From Cricetomys ansorgei (lineage: Eukaryota > Chordata > Mammalia > Rodentia > Nesomyidae): a stretch of 64,000 nt of DNA. Shown here one piece after another: positions 37,290-50,439 of this stretch (position 1 is its first letter; each line of letters starts with the position of its first letter). Location: positions 50,445,001 through 50,509,000 of the forward strand of contig JAMJFZ010000107.1 of NCBI GenBank assembly GCA_026225945.1. Direction: 5' to 3'. A program made the translations under genes and the position numbers. The notes below the pieces were generated by a model. The model saw only the letters and a program-made list of their open reading frames with translations, was not told where the DNA came from and searched no databases.

Positions 37290-37400
37290 GCCAGGCATGA
37301 TGGTGTCTTACAACCCCTGTAACACTTGGGATCACAAGTTCAAGTCCAACCTGGCATACATAGCAAAAGGCCTATCTTTAAAATAATAATAATTAAGAAA
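37290..37400 (+). repeat. B1 SINE, degraded
   Basis: It reads gccaggcatgatggtgtctt, then cacaagttcaagtccaacct and ggcatacatagcaaaaggcc. Confidence 0.65.
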
Positions 37401-37439
37401 CAAAAAGGAAAAACAGACTGAGCCTTCAGCCACTGGTAT

Positions 37440-37540
37440 CTTTTCTAGCACGTCTGCTCCCTATCTGTGTAGCCTTCAGCAAGTTATGTAACTTCCTCGT
37501 TCCTCTCACTTAGTGTAAATAAGGAATCTGCCATCTTTCT
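37440..37540 (+). repeat. MIR SINE fragment
   Basis: It reads gtgtagccttcagcaagtta, then tgtaacttcctcgttcctct, matching the MIR core of tgacct-tgggcaagttact-taacc type. Confidence 0.5.
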
Positions 37541-38139
37541 GTTATCAGCAGAAATGCCGAGCGCACAGGGAGTCCTGAAAGCAGATTCTTCTTATGATTC
37601 TTAGTTGTGCACATAAGCACTGAGTTAGGGGCCTCCTAAAGGCTAGCTATGTTGCTGCTGTCTGTGTGTGTTTCCTCATGACACCACAGCTATCCACACA
37701 GTTGGTCTTGTAGAAAGGGGATAGTTTTCTTCACAAACCTTGCAAGCTGATTCAGACACAGGTCATCGCAATACGGGCCCAGCTGGTCCCATTTCTTAGC
37801 CTCTCCCTAGAAGTCATTTTCTCTTTGAGACTGAAATTCTGTCTATGGAACAGATAAGCATCAGTATTACGAAAGATTAGTCCTTGAAGAGTACGCATGT
37901 CCACTTTGCTCATGGCTCCATAATCAGCCTATCTTCCCAGTCCAGGGGTGTAATTGGAGCCTGTCTACGCAACAACTTGGTCAGGCTCACAGGTTATCCA
38001 GCTGTTCCTGCCCGCCTTGTTTCGCAGGAGATCCTATCAACACCAGTTCCCCTTAGCCCACACTCCTGCCATCCCTCTCTCTGGAGGCTCCACTTTCCAG
38101 TGGAGTTCTTCAACACTGTCCAGAACTGGTTTCCCTACT
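37541..38139. other. No recognised gene or repeat
   Basis: A 129-codon frame (37884-38273) runs into the SINE to the right and has no coding features. Confidence 0.4.
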
Positions 38140-38360
38140 TTTTTTTTTTTTTTTTTAGATTTGCTTTTTTAATTATATGTTTATGTGTGTCTGTGTTCAA
38201 GGTAAGTGCACAAGAGTGCAGATGTCCTCAGAGACCAGAGGTTTGCATCCCCTGGAGCTGGAGTTACAGATAATTTTGAGTCACTCTGAAAACCCCACCA
38301 AACTCGAGTGCTCTGCAAGAGTGCACAAGCTCTTAACTACTGAGCATATATCTCCAGCCC
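38140..38360 (-). repeat. B3 SINE, antisense
   Basis: It starts with a T-run, then ttaattatatgtttatgtgt, tggagctggagttacagata, agctcttaactactgagcat and atatctccagcccc. Confidence 0.8.
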
Positions 38361-38448
38361 CTCTCTATGGCTTTTAGAATGTCCTGTAATTAAATTCTAC
38401 GCAATTTAACCAAATGTGTCATTTGTTTCCCATTAGAAACGTCACTGA

Positions 38449-38555
38449 TGTGTGTGTGTGTATATATATATATATACACACACATACATATATTCTTTCT
38501 ATGATATATATATGTGTGTGTGTATGATATATGATATCATATTCACATGATATAT
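38449..38555 (+). repeat. (TG)n(TA)n(CA)n palindromic compound microsatellite
   Basis: TG units, then TA units, then CA units form a self-complementary block at 38449-38488. A second TA/TG block follows to 38555. Confidence 0.9.
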
Positions 38556-38576
38556 ATGTCTTCTCTCTATGCCTTT

Positions 38577-38612
38577 GATTGGTTAGTTGGTTGGTTGGTT
38601 CGTTGGTTGATT
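38577..38612 (+). repeat. (GGTT)n-like short tandem repeat
   Basis: Repeated ggttggtt/ggttcgtt units. Confidence 0.85.
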
Positions 38613-39951
38613 GGTGGATCCAACTACAGTCACCACATCCAAGAAGAGAATGCCTTCTCATTTCTTTTACAAAGCGGGGTGGGGGTGGTATGGTAGCTAA
38701 GAACTGAGACAGAAATAGAAAGATGACCAATTTGGGGGAACAAATGATAAGGATTTTGTTTTACTTTATTCTAAGTGAAAATATTTACATTAAATCCAGT
38801 GGAGGAGAAATATATTTACACCAGTGAATTAGAAGCATGTAACCTAGAAAACTGATAGAATTTAGTCACTAAAATATAAACTCTCTCAGTGAATTTGAGA
38901 AGCACTACAGTTTGTGATAAAATATTTAATGCTAAAATTAAATCTCATAACATCTTACAACTTTTGTTGGTTTACACAGCAGTCTGTGTCCACTGTTGTT
39001 AGCTATTATTCCCCCTCTCTGTTGAAAAATTTAACACATCTTATTAGACCTGAAAGACCTATCACCTCCTTAATGAATCATTATCCAGGCAGAGTTAGCC
39101 ATCATCCTTTGCTCCTAAGAAAGGCCTACGTGTTTTCTGCTGCAGTCTCATTATCTTGTTCTTTACTAGGTCATGAGCCTGTCTTAGTCAACAATGCTGT
39201 CCTTGTGTCCAGTGAGACTAGAAGAATCTACTTCCTTGTAGGTGTTGTGGAAACACGTTTAATCAAACAATGCTAATCACAAAAAATGCTTCAAATTTAG
39301 CATCAGTGATCGAGAACAAACACACTTTTATAATTTTTATTTAACTTTCTCTCCCCTTCCTCTATTATTCCTACTTCTCTCCACAACTGCCAAACATCTC
39401 TGCCAAGTAATTAATTAATGGTGGTAGCTGGAGATCTACCCCATAAAAACAAGTAAAGGGTTCCATTGAGAAAAATGACTTCGAGTCTAACCTTGGCTGG
39501 AGTACCTTGGCTGATTTTCTTAAAAAGTTTGTTCTCCTGGCTTGAGGTTACTTGCTTAGCTGTAAAAATGCTAAAAATCAAGGTAATGAATAAATTCAGC
39601 CTGAAACTGTTGTGAAAGCTATCTTTCAAAAACCATAGAGTGGAGTCCTCGTCTCTGCAAACGTGTTGTGGTGAGCAAAGCAGAAAAGTAGCAAACAAAC
39701 AATGCTTTGTGACAAAAGTATGAGAAAAAACCTGGGTTTCCATCATTTCAGTCCATACTCCTTGTAAACATGGGAAAGAACAAAGCCCAGACTGAGTGCC
39801 ATTTGGTATTAATTTCCTTGGCAGCCTTTGATCAGTAAAAAAGGAAATGCAGATGAAAATATTTTTAAAAGACCAAAAAAACTAAAATGAAAGTACCGTT
39901 GTCCCTTTTTACAAAATCAGATTATCAGAGACTCATTAGAGTATCCATTTA
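38613..39951. other. No recognised gene or repeat
   Basis: A 120-codon frame (38914-39276) and a 111-codon antisense frame (39411-39746) have no known domain or splice context. Confidence 0.4.
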
Positions 39952-40002
39952 TGTATGTATGTATGTATGTATGTATGTATGTATTTATTTATTTATTTAT
40001 TT
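39952..40002 (+). repeat. (TATG)n then (TTTA)n microsatellite
   Basis: About eight TATG units followed by about five TTTA units. Confidence 0.95.
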
Positions 40003-40099
40003 GTACTTATCTACTATTTACAGATCCAAAAAGCTTTGACTGGGAAAAAAATATAGGGCTGGACAATTTCAGAATCCTTTGCAAAATTTTATACTCTGT

Positions 40100-40260
40100 T
40101 TCCTGCCTCCGTTTTAGTACCAATCGCATTAGTTTAATTTCTGTCCCCTGCCCTAAACCAAAAGCATCTTCAAACACAGAATTTTGTTTCATTCAGCTCT
40201 GTATCCCAGTGCCTGGCATTACTCTAAGTGTTTGATGTTTGGTAAATAAATGAATAAATT
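40100..40260 (+). repeat. L2 LINE 3' end
   Basis: It reads cagctctgtatcccagtgcc, then tggcattactctaagtgttt and ggtaaataaatgaataaatt, the L2 terminal region. Confidence 0.55.
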
Positions 40261-41659
40261 GAAAATATATTTAAAATCTGCAATTGCCTAACTCTCTGTG
40301 ATGTTGTTAAAGACAACTGTAGAATCTTTTAGCTTGAAGTGAAGTTCTTCCTGCAACTGCAAAGACCCCCCAGTTGCCTTCTGGGTTTCCATAGGATCTA
40401 AAATTAGTCTTTATCTGGCTGCCCTGGGCTCAGGCCTGCATTCAACATTCCATATCCACTTTCACTCTCAGAAAAATGACTTATAATATTCTCATACAAA
40501 TAGCATATTAATACTCACTTGCTGCATTTTTTTAAGTTTAGTGGTCTCTACGTGCCTGATTTTTAATATGGGGAAAGAATGTAGGGTATGCCCACACATA
40601 ACTTCTCAGTTTCTCTGAAACCTAATGTAAACTTACCATGAAAAGTTGACTGTGTTTGAGTAGCCTGCTGAGCGGAATCACATTAGCTTCCAGGTATCAG
40701 GAATTCCTTTAAAAATATAAGTATTCTACTCTTAAATTCCAAATGCTTGATTTCAGGATATTTTTAAATGTGGATGGTTTCTAAATGTTTCTTAGGTTTC
40801 TGTTTTTAATGTATTGCTAATTAAAAACAAATTTATTACATCCACTTTCTCTCTGTTATATTTCAATCAATACTGATAGGTATATTTTCTTTTGAGTTCA
40901 TCTACTTTATCCTGCACGGAAATGGTCTCTCAGGTCTCTACAGCTGAAAGTCCTTCTGGGCTACATTCTCCTTATAATATTTAGTGTTTCTGAGAATGTA
41001 TTTCTCTGTATGTATCTGTGATGGGTTTCTATAGATGATTAGCTCATGAGGGCTCTGACCTAACCAATGTTTTAATCCATTGATGGATTCAAAATTTTAA
41101 CCGACTCTTAGAAAGTGGTAGAACTGTGGATTTCAGGGTCCTGATTGGAGGAAGGTGGTTACTAGAGACACACCACTGAAGGATAGATCATATTCTGTCC
41201 CCTTTTTGTCTCTTTTTCCTGGATGCCATGACCTGAGCAGCCTCTGTCACAAGCTTCCACCATCGTGAGAATCCGTTTCACCTCAGGTCCAAAGCAATAG
41301 ACACAACTTGCAATAAAGTCTCTAAGAGCATAAACCAAAATAAATCCTTTCTCCATCACTGATGTGCCTTCCATTTCATCTTTGACGCACAGTATGGCAT
41401 TCTGCACAAAGCAAGTGCCTTAAAAATATTTTTGGAACAATCTGCTTATCTGGCATACCAAGAGACTCATGTGAGAACTTGGTATGACCAGGACTTTTTA
41501 CAGTATTTGACAAACAATATTTATTCTCTGAAAAATCTTGTGAGCATTCTGCTCCTCTCCTTGTTCCTAGCAAGGATTGGCTATTGGCAGTATAAAGAGG
41601 TGACTATGAACTGCCAGCCTGGGCAGATGGAACAGTTTTGTACTTCACTGTTTTAATTG
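40261..41659. other. No recognised gene; LTR-like text near 41200-41360
   Basis: At 41240-41360 the text includes cataaaccaaaataaatcct, reminiscent of an LTR polyadenylation region. It is too diverged to name. Confidence 0.35.
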
Positions 41660-42065
41660 GTAGTTTACTTTCTCTTGCTGTAATACAAAACCACGACCAA
41701 AAGAAACTAGGGAAGGCAAGGGTTTTTTTGACTTACATATTCCAAGTCACAGTCCATGAAGAGAAACCAAGGGAGGAACTCAAGAGAGGAACCTGGAGGC
41801 AGGAGCTGAAGCAAAGACCATAAATGTGTATTACTTATTGGCTTGCTCCTCCTGGATTGCTTAGTTTATTTTCTTATGCACCTAGGAGCACCAGCTTATG
41901 TGTAGCACTGCCCGTAATGGTGCAGACCCTTCCACATCAAATGTTAACTGAGAAAATGCCCTCCTTTCTTGCCTACATGCCGGTGTGATGAAAGCATCTT
42001 CTGATTGAGGTTCCTCCTTCCCAAATGACTTTTAACTTGTGTCAAGTGGACATAAAACTAACAAG
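41660..42065 (-). repeat. MT/ORR1-like ERVL-MaLR LTR, antisense
   Basis: It starts cttgctgtaatacaaaacca, then aacctggaggcaggagctga, gaagcaaagacc and aactgagaaaatgccctcct. It ends cttgtgtcaagtggacataa aactaac. The subfamily is uncertain. Confidence 0.65.
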
Positions 42066-43329
42066 GACAATTGTCATTAACATCTCAGCTATAGAGAAAT
42101 TAATCTTCCACTTTCATCTTTCCTGGAAAATGACAAATACAAGAGTTGCCTTGTTTTTCATTTTGTTTAGAAAACAAAAAAGAACTTTCATTTAATTGGA
42201 AGTCACACTGATCTTTTCCTGAATGCCTTTAACCGTCCTTTGTAGAATTTCTCACACTTGAGCAGTGATTTGGTTAACTTTAGTAGTGATGTGAATATAT
42301 AGAGAAACGTATACAAGGTAATTATACATTGACTGAGGCTTCCCTGGAAGGCACATTTAATTTGGAAGTTACATATAGCAAAGAACAACCATGAGCTATT
42401 GGCGATGAAATGACCTATACATTCTTCTCTTAATAATGTCTATTGGCTACAATAACTTTGATTTATTTTTCTGTGGGCAAGAGTTTGCAATCAGCATCTC
42501 TTCCAAGTAGGTCAATGACCATCTGTGTTGAAGCGTTAAGACAGGACTTTGGCATATGGTCTAAGAGGGAAATCGTAAGTCTTCATTTAAAACAAAATGA
42601 ATTAACCAATGCTCAAGAAAAACGTGGTGTCCATCTTACCACTGAGTGCAGATTGTATAGAAAATTAATCAGAGAAAGAGTGGATCATGCATAAGGAAAA
42701 TTATTTTGTCTTGATTGATGTAGACAGGGAGAAAATATAAAGAGCTCCACAAGTGCTACTTAAACAAAATGATTGCTAAGGAGCCCTCATTCAGCTGTCG
42801 CAGCAGGGTAATGTGTTTGCTTTCAGAATTTCCCAACCACTATCTTCCTCAGAAAACACATCCCAGTGACTCCCAAAGCCTCATGTTGTAATATCCCCTT
42901 TAACATAAAGCTTACCTCCGCCCTTTCTTGTGGATAGAAGAAAACAGGTAAGCGGAGAATAGCAGCGCACCTTATTAGTCTTCTTATGCTTTAAGTCTAT
43001 CGCCTGCTTGAGTGTATTCATTAAGTGTTTTTCCCATTGTTTTGTGATTTTGTGAAAGGAAACATTTTCCTGTACTTCTGGGAACAGAATCCTAGCAGGT
43101 GTTTGAGTTGGTGTGTGTCCATAAATGATAGAATGGGTTAAATAACAGCATGCCTGCAATCTGATAGATGCTCAACAAACACTTACTTAATCTAGCTTCC
43201 TGCAAGAGAGGCGCTGTGTGTCCTACATCAGAGGGAGGGAATAACCAAGGCTCAGTGAGGATCCTAAGGGACCCCAGTCACACCGTGACTGCCTGAAGTG
43301 CTGAAATGCCAAGACTCCTCAGCTGATTA
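42066..43329. other. No recognised gene; L2-like trace at 43150-43200
   Basis: The text gatagatgctcaacaaacac resembles an L2 tail. Otherwise nothing is recognised. Confidence 0.4.
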
Positions 43330-43720
43330 GTCCATTTTCCCATAACCTGGCCTTACCCTTCCTCTCCGACCTTATTTTCCATCCTCCTCTAACATGCACC
43401 TTCTGCTGTAGTCATGGTAACATCTTCGCATTTTTTTTTCCTGAATTTTCTTCTACTGGCTTGACCTTGGCTACTCCCCTTTTCCTCCTAGAAATTATTT
43501 CCCCTGCCCCTCCAAAGACTTGCAGGTGTCACATTCTCATGTGACATCTCCTATAATAACTCATGCTCAAATTAATTTCACACTTTTTGGAATGTTGCAG
43601 CTATACATGTTGACCCATCCCATTTGTTTGCTTCCCTTGTCCTAGATGGGTTGTGATCTTGTTTGAATGTTTTGTTTGCCTCACCCTTGCATGCAACAGC
43701 GTCCAAATTATCATTCAAAA
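43330..43720 (+). repeat. L2 LINE 3' region, diverged
   Basis: It reads cataacctggccttaccctt, then cctctccgaccttattttcc, followed by a gcaggtgtcacattctcatg block and a ctagatgggttgtgatcttg block, in L2 order. Confidence 0.45.
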
Positions 43721-43884
43721 CACAGTGCTGAGCAGCGAAAAGGAATTAGGTAACAAAAGGGGGTGCTTTTTCCCCCTCAGCAGTCTTAAGTTCACAGCAA
43801 TATCGAGTGGGAAGCACAGTTCAAAAAGTGTGATATTCTGGTAAAGGCAAAACAAAGGACTCAGTGAAAGCTGGAACTAAGTAA

Positions 43885-44065
43885 TGTGCATTTAAGTCTC
43901 CCCATGGTTTGCCATGGCTTGATAACTTCTTTTCAGTGCTGAATAGCATTCCTCTGTGTGGATATATGGTAGTCTCTTCACATCTGTAGAAAATACATGG
44001 CAAGACTTCCAATGGATGCTTTAAACCATAGGTAATATAGAATCTTCTATATACTTTCTTTTTTC
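43885..44065 (-). repeat. L1 fragment, antisense, diverged
   Basis: It reads tggcttgataacttcttttc, then agtgctgaatagcattcctc and tgtgtggatatatggtag, the complement of the L1 ORF2 3' region. Confidence 0.4.
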
Positions 44066-45179
44066 TAGTCATAAGCTATTGAGTAACTAACAGGAACTAG
44101 TGTGTACGATGTAAGTATGCTGGACAGAGATGGTTCGCATTCCAGGTAGGAGAGAGCAGAACAGCCAGTGATTGCATCACGGTACTTGGAACAGCACACA
44201 ATCGAAAACATGGATTGTCTGTCCCTGGCTCTGAGCTCCAGTTCTCTGGAGGACACTGTCAAACAGCAGCAGAGCCGGTCTGGATTGTTATCTGCTTGGT
44301 CTTCTTTACTAGAAGGAACACAAATGAATTCCTTGTACCTGTGTGGTTAGACATCCGTTCCCAAATTCTTTTGCCTAGACAGTTATGGTTTATCCATCGC
44401 TGAGAGGTCCACTGCTTCTTTTTCCATGACATTTTGCATCATTCCCTATTTCTGACATGCGTGCTTTGAATCTCAGAATAAGTCGTAATTAGTCTCAAAA
44501 GATCTAGCTCATATTTTCTTATTTATCCATTTCATCCCAAAAGATCTAGCAACATCTGAATATACAGTGAATGTCTGCTAAAATTATAATTTTTCACAAT
44601 GATATTGTCTTTTAGGCCACAGCGTCATATTTTTACTTCAAAATTATATTTCAGCCCATAGAATATCTTTCCATTTCATCTTTTCAGCAACATTCATTCA
44701 AGTCAGTAGCACCATAACTGTTTATAAGATTTGTGACTTTCCTTTTTCCTCTTAATCAAGTAAATTGTCTCTCTTTTTCTGTCTTTTTAAATCACTCAGT
44801 TTTACCCCAGGATACTATTTTGTTTTAAATCTGCATTGTAATTTGATTATAGTGCCACTGCCTTCAATAATTTTATATTTTCAGTACACTATATTCACGT
44901 TTTGTCATTAAAATTAATTATTTAGGTACTAATCAATAATAGATAACACTACAAGATCACAAGAAGGAGGAATATAAACAATAAAACATAATTTAACATG
45001 TTTATCTAGGAAGAATATAAGCCAAATATGTGGTACAGATTTATAACTAAAAAGTCTTCAAGAGAAGGAACTCTGAATTTGTTTAGACATGTTTCATCCA
45101 ATTTGTCTTTTAATGAAAAATATACTTATGTGGGAAAATGTAATATTTACCCTTTGCTTCTTCCTTTGTCTCTTTTTCC
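44066..45179. other. No recognised gene or repeat
   Basis: AT-rich sequence. An aaaagatctagc block recurs at about 44497 and 44540. Short frames at 44168-44403 show no domain. Confidence 0.45.

Positions 45180-45218
<39 letters not shown>
45180..45218 (+). repeat. (TC)n microsatellite
   Basis: About 19 TC units with one TTTC interruption, next to a reversed SINE. Confidence 0.95.
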
Positions 45219-45320
45219 AACTAAGACAGGATCTCAACATGTAATGCAGGCTTCTCTAATACTTAGAATCTTTCGGCTTCTGCCTCATATGTGCTGGGAC
45301 AGGCACGGACCACAACCACC
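45219..45320 (-). repeat. B1-type SINE, antisense
   Basis: It reads aagacaggatctcaacatgt, then ttcggcttctgcctcatatg, tgctgggacaggcacg. Confidence 0.5.
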
Positions 45321-45425
45321 AGCTGTGATTGTGGGAGACTGTGTCTGTGGTGTGCGGACAGTGTGTGTTCATGTGTATGTACACATGCATATAGTGCTCA
45401 TTGCCGTCTTCAGTTGCTCTCAACT

Positions 45426-45640
45426 ATTTTTTTTTTTTTTGAGACAATCTCTCAGGTTTGGCTAAACTGGCTAACCTAGGATTAGCCTGTCTCCACATGT
45501 CCCGGCATCACCCAGCACTGAGATCATACATGTGCCAAACACACAGCTTTTATGTGAGTTCGGGGGATCCAGATTCAGGCCTTCACGTTTGCATGGCAAG
45601 CACTTTACCAGCTGTGCCATCTCCGTGACCGGGCACGGGG
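45426..45640 (-). repeat. RSINE1/B4-type SINE, antisense
   Basis: It has a T-run, then gagacaatctctcaggtttg, gcctgtctccacatgtcccg, cacccagcactgagatcata and catggcaagcactttaccag with ctgtgccatctccgtgacc. Confidence 0.6.
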
Positions 45641-45864
45641 CAGGGATTTTCTTTTTGTTACTATCTAGGTTTCTCTTCCCGTTGAAACGGTAAAGAGGGG
45701 GGCTTCCCTTTGCTGTGAAAGAAGATTGCCCCTGCTCCCCAGCAGACATAAGGTTTTTCTTACTTTGTAACTTTAGTGGTTCAAGGAACCAACTTAGCTT
45801 TGCAGTTTTTCCATTGTTTTCTAACAGTGCACCAAATTGCAGGCCCTTTGAAAAATGGGAATCG

Positions 45865-46095
45865 CTGAGGCTGGGGATGTAGCTGTGTTGGTAGAGCAAG
45901 CGCCTGCCTAGCATGCCTAGAGCTCTGGCGTCAAATACGGGAATGTCCGTGGTGCCAAAAGCGTGTTATCCCCAGCAAGACTCAGAGGATGCCAGTAAAA
46001 CAACCGGAAGTTCAAGGTCATCCTTGACTACACAGTGAGTACAAGGCAAGCCATGGCTCAGTGAAACCTTGTCTCATAAAAAAACTAGTGGTGAA
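45865..46095 (+). repeat. ID head followed by B1-like sequence (composite SINE)
   Basis: The ID-like part reads ctggggatgtagctgtgttg, gtagagcaagcgcctgccta. A B1-like part follows: agttcaaggtcatccttgac, tacacagtgagtacaaggca, gaaaccttgtctcataaaa. Confidence 0.65.
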
Positions 46096-47506
46096 AAGAA
46101 GGTCCTCTCAGTGTGATTTTGTGAACCCGATTCTAATATGGGACTAACCATTTAGCAGCCAATCAGAAGCCGTTTTCCCAGAAGGACTCTGGCAACAACA
46201 GCAGCAACAAAAACAAAAGCAAAACATATCCCCAGCCTCACTTGCACCCTCACATGGCCTGTCTGTGATGCAGACAAGAAAGAATGGAATGGAGACATTC
46301 AACGTGTCCTTCCACACGCACGTACCGTAAGGCCTTGCAAAAGCATTCCGGTCTAGCATTCCCATGTAGAACTGACTCCAGCGCCCCAGACTCGCTTCAG
46401 ATCACACAATCACAGACATCTGCCTGCAGGAAACGACATATAAAATTTCAGCAAAGTGGGTTTAGTTCGATTACTGACAGAACTTAGTAAGAAACTCTCC
46501 TTGTGTTCGTTCCTGATAGAACCTGAGTACGCCAAGCTGGTGGCACCGAGCCACAGACAGAGCTGTGCATCTGGAAATTCTTTGCTCCATCTGTGGTGGG
46601 GTTGCAGCCTCCCGGCCTTTCTTCACCGTTTCCCATGACTTCAGCTTGCTTCACTTTTGTTTTCCTTTGTGAAACTATTTAACCCCTGGGATTTCAGGTT
46701 TTGTTTTGTTTTGTTGTTTTCAAGGGGAAGGCATGCATGAGAGACTTCCTTCATAGTGTTTTTATGATGGGACTGAATTCAACTTTTTTATATTTTTTTC
46801 AGTGTCTGGTCCTACATAAAGGATATAAATGTCAATAAGTACAAACACCTGACTAACCTTATAGGATAATATTTTAGAAATTCCTTAGGTGGACGCGGCA
46901 TTCGGTTTAGTTAATTTACTATTTATGTTTAATCTTCCAAAGCAAGTGTTTGATTTCACTTATTTCAGGTAATATTAAGTGTCACAAAGCAGGTAAAATC
47001 AGGTTGCATGTCGGATTCAAAGTACTTACTCTCATCCTATATAATTAAGAAAATTGTTGTTATTATATAATATAAATAATTAAGAAAAATTGTTATTCCT
47101 AAGCCTTAGGTAAGTCACGTGGCATTGGCCTCTGGGTTGTCTTTTCCTCTTTAACTTCAGTCTTTCTCTTGGGAATCCTAGCTCACTGAGGCTGTATTTG
47201 CACCAGCCCTAGACCCAGCTATTCTTGCACACTGCATACGCCATGTTCAGCCACTCTTAGACTCTCATACAGGAACCTCACTTCACCACATCCTACACTC
47301 TCCACCTCAGCGTGCAGCCTTTATGTTTCATAAAGTTGCCAGTTTAGCACCTCTACATTTCCGTACGTGCATACTCTTTGAACTCTCTCAGGATCTCCCT
47401 CACTTAGAAGTCAGTACCTTTTATGACCCTTAAAATACTATAAATAAATACATTAGTGTTTATCCCTCCATACCCTTTATTGTCATTACGAAGATGTATT
47501 CTATTC
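46096..47506. other. No recognised gene or repeat
   Basis: AT-rich sequence with a local duplication of ataattaagaaaattgttgt at 47039-47095. No exon or nameable repeat. Confidence 0.4.
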
Positions 47507-47830
47507 CTGTGCTAATTTGCTTTTCATGGCCGTGTTAAGACAGTTGAAGGGTTTATTTCAGCTTACAGGCTTTAGTCTATCATCTAAGAAGTTAAGACAA
47601 GAACTGAAGGCCGGGAACCTGGAGACAGGAACTGAAGCAGAGACTATGGAGGAACAAGAGGCTCCCTCCAGCTTATTCAGCTGCCTTTGTTATTCAGCCT
47701 GGGACCCAAATTGGCCCCCTCTCACAGCAGACTAAACCCTCCTCCATCAATTAGTAACTAAGAAAATGCCACGGATAGGTCCAGGAGCCAATGTGATAGA
47801 AGCAATCCATTAATCAAACACCTCTCTTCT
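47507..47830 (-). repeat. MT/ORR1-like ERVL-MaLR LTR, antisense
   Basis: It reads gtgctaatttgcttttcatg, then gggtttatttcagcttacag, gaacctggagacaggaactg and taactaagaaaatgccacgg. The far end is degraded. Confidence 0.6.
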
Positions 47831-49712
47831 CATAAACACTGCTCAATAATGATCTGAGTAAAGAGAAAATGATAGTTTCCACGGATAGAAAAAGGAATGT
47901 CCTGCAGCAAAACCTTTGGCAAAGGGTTTGTCCTAACTTTGGAAAATACTTGCTTCAAGAAAACAAACGACATATTTCCAGAAGCCATGAGGCCTATTGA
48001 CTTAATGTTTCTTGGGTCCAGAAGTCATAAATGTCAATGCAGTCTCCGGAGGATTCTTGCCAGCCCTGAAAGGGGAGAATCGTTGGCTGCTATCAGAGCC
48101 ACACCACTCGTTATCCTCCACGGACACAGGATTTCAGCTTTTGCTTCAAAAACATTATTACATAGCAAAATATTTTCAAGGACCAAGACAAATTATCGTG
48201 ATATGGGCTAGCTACTAAAAGATTCTCTTTTCCCATATAAGCAAAAATATGTCTACTAAGCCCCATATTGCACTTACAAAAGTATGTAGCACACCACACA
48301 TGAAGAATCTGTGGTCAAAATGAAGGAAGTAAGATACACATGGACAAGTTTATTGAACAGAGAGGATGATCAGGGGTGGCCAGTGTATCATCACATAGTT
48401 GCACGATTTACCTTTGGTGAACCTATTCATTATTCAGTCTGTGAAAGTCAACCACCTTTCAAAGCATTGGTATTAATTCCACATAAAATATGGTGTGTGG
48501 GGGGGCTGTGTGGCTAGATGTCTCCCTGCCCCACCACTAACATACAATAAGTCAGTGTTTATCAGGACCAGGTTCCTGTTTCACATGTAAATCTCCTATG
48601 GCCCTGAACATGCACTCTCTCTTCTTTCATAGCTAACCTATTCACATCTTGAAGCAGCCCATGCACCAGTACAATAGGAACTCTGGGGAATTCTGGGATT
48701 CGTAAGATGCTGAAGGGGGTGTTAGACCCGATGTAAGGCTACGCTAGACAGCAAGATTGGGAAAGGATTGAATGCTTCAGAGAAAACGAATAGGTGACAG
48801 GAATAAATATGCTCAGACAGGAGTGGGAAAAAGACACAAGGAGCACCATTTTCCTCACAGTTTTGTCATCATAGAAACAGCCCAGTGACACAGAGAAAAC
48901 AGACATGCTTTATGTCCTTTAAGCAGGCAACACACTCTAGCTTCCCCTCGATGGAACTGAAGGTCCCCATTCCATGTTGATCTGAGTGCAGCCCAACATC
49001 AGTCCTCTGTTCTCTCTAGCTCCCACTTCCTCTTCCCTGCACTTAAAAGTCTTGATAAAGGGAAACACACTGAGAGCAAGTGATGTTGGTATGTGCTGCC
49101 TTCCGGCCTCGCCTGTTTATTGTCTGAGGATTTCCTCTCTCCAGATCTCGAGAGCATGTCCTTTGAGTGTGCAGACAGCCTGCTGAACAAGATAAGTGCT
49201 AAGCACTAAACTGTAAAATCCTCAAGATACTCTGGACATTTTAGCTGAGGAAGAGGTCACCTGAGCTGGAGTTGGCCCAAGAGGCTGGAGGGGATGGGGG
49301 GATGGGCGCCTTGAAACTGAAAAGGAAGAGCTGAAGCATTTCTAGGCAAAGAACATGTTGGCATGGTCAGGACTGCAGGAATGCATAAGGCTCGATGATG
49401 CAATTGTGCAGCTTGCCAGCTGGAGCCCAAAGCTTGTGTTTGGAGAGAAAAGTACAGAAAGAGAGAGAGAAAAATAGGATAATTCCAAGCTTCAACAGGC
49501 CTTGGAGAGTCATTATAACTTTCACTAAGAACACTAAATCTTATGATCAGTGGTATTACCTCAGCTGCAAGATCTAGATATCCCTATTCTTTTATTCAAC
49601 AGAAAAAAAGAAAAGACAGAAACAATTTATTTTTAATGATATGCTACCATACCAGAAACCATTTGATAATGATTACTACCACTCTTCATAAAGGACTTGT
49701 AATAGGTATGTA

Positions 49713-49713
<1 letters not shown>
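47831..49713. other. No recognised gene or repeat
   Basis: Several 60-104 codon frames on both strands (47897-49190) are unremarkable. G-rich text occurs at 49285-49310. Confidence 0.45.

Positions 49714-49744
<31 letters not shown>
49714..49744 (+). repeat. (TG)n microsatellite
   Basis: About 15 TG units. Confidence 0.95.
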
Positions 49745-49745
<1 letters not shown>

Positions 49746-50439
49746 TTAATGACTGAACAGAGATGAAAATTTTTGAGTTATGTTTTTGTTTTGTTTTGAG
49801 TAATAGGGTTTGTTAAAATTGACTTTTACTTTATTATAACTCAACCATTTCTTTGATCACAAATAACAAATGACATCATTAAGATAAAGAAAAGACAGTA
49901 TGAATTTGGAGAACTAAAGAAAACAGCTGCTTCTGAAGAAGTTTAATTTTCTAACCGTTGTCAGAGCAACTAACCCTCTTAGGAAATGCTAACCATTTGC
50001 TACAGCATAGCTGCATGCAGAGGTCTGGTTTAAATAATGACACTTGGCACTCAAATGGCAAGGTTGCCACTTCACTTCCGGCCACCAGCTACCCTTTGTT
50101 TTTCTTTAAATATCTTAGCTTTCAGGATTCTTGCATCACTGAAAACCTAGACTCCATGCCAGATGTGAACCACTCACTCATTCTTCCTGCCTAAAATTTC
50201 CAAATCAAAACCACTTCCGTTTCCTTGAGAGGGTGTTTTCCCCTACTTGAAATGTTGGTGGTACTTACGAATGCTGCACTGCCATGTAAATAATAAAAAA
50301 TGAGCCAATAGCATTCTTGTAACCCAGAGTGCATTATTTCTATAACAAATTTCTATAACAAAATTCTAAAATAATTGACCTAAAAATTTTGGCTAGCCGT
50401 TTTGGCAGTTGTAGGACATAAACAGTCACTGTTTAAGGT
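49745..50439. other. No recognised gene; 13-bp duplication at 50337
   Basis: The sequence atttctataacaa occurs twice in tandem at about 50337-50362. Nothing else is recognised. Confidence 0.45.

Noticed and set aside
45471..45914. 147-codon antisense frame
   Set aside because: It spans reversed SINE sequence at 45426-45640 and part of the ID-headed element at 45865, and has no protein character.
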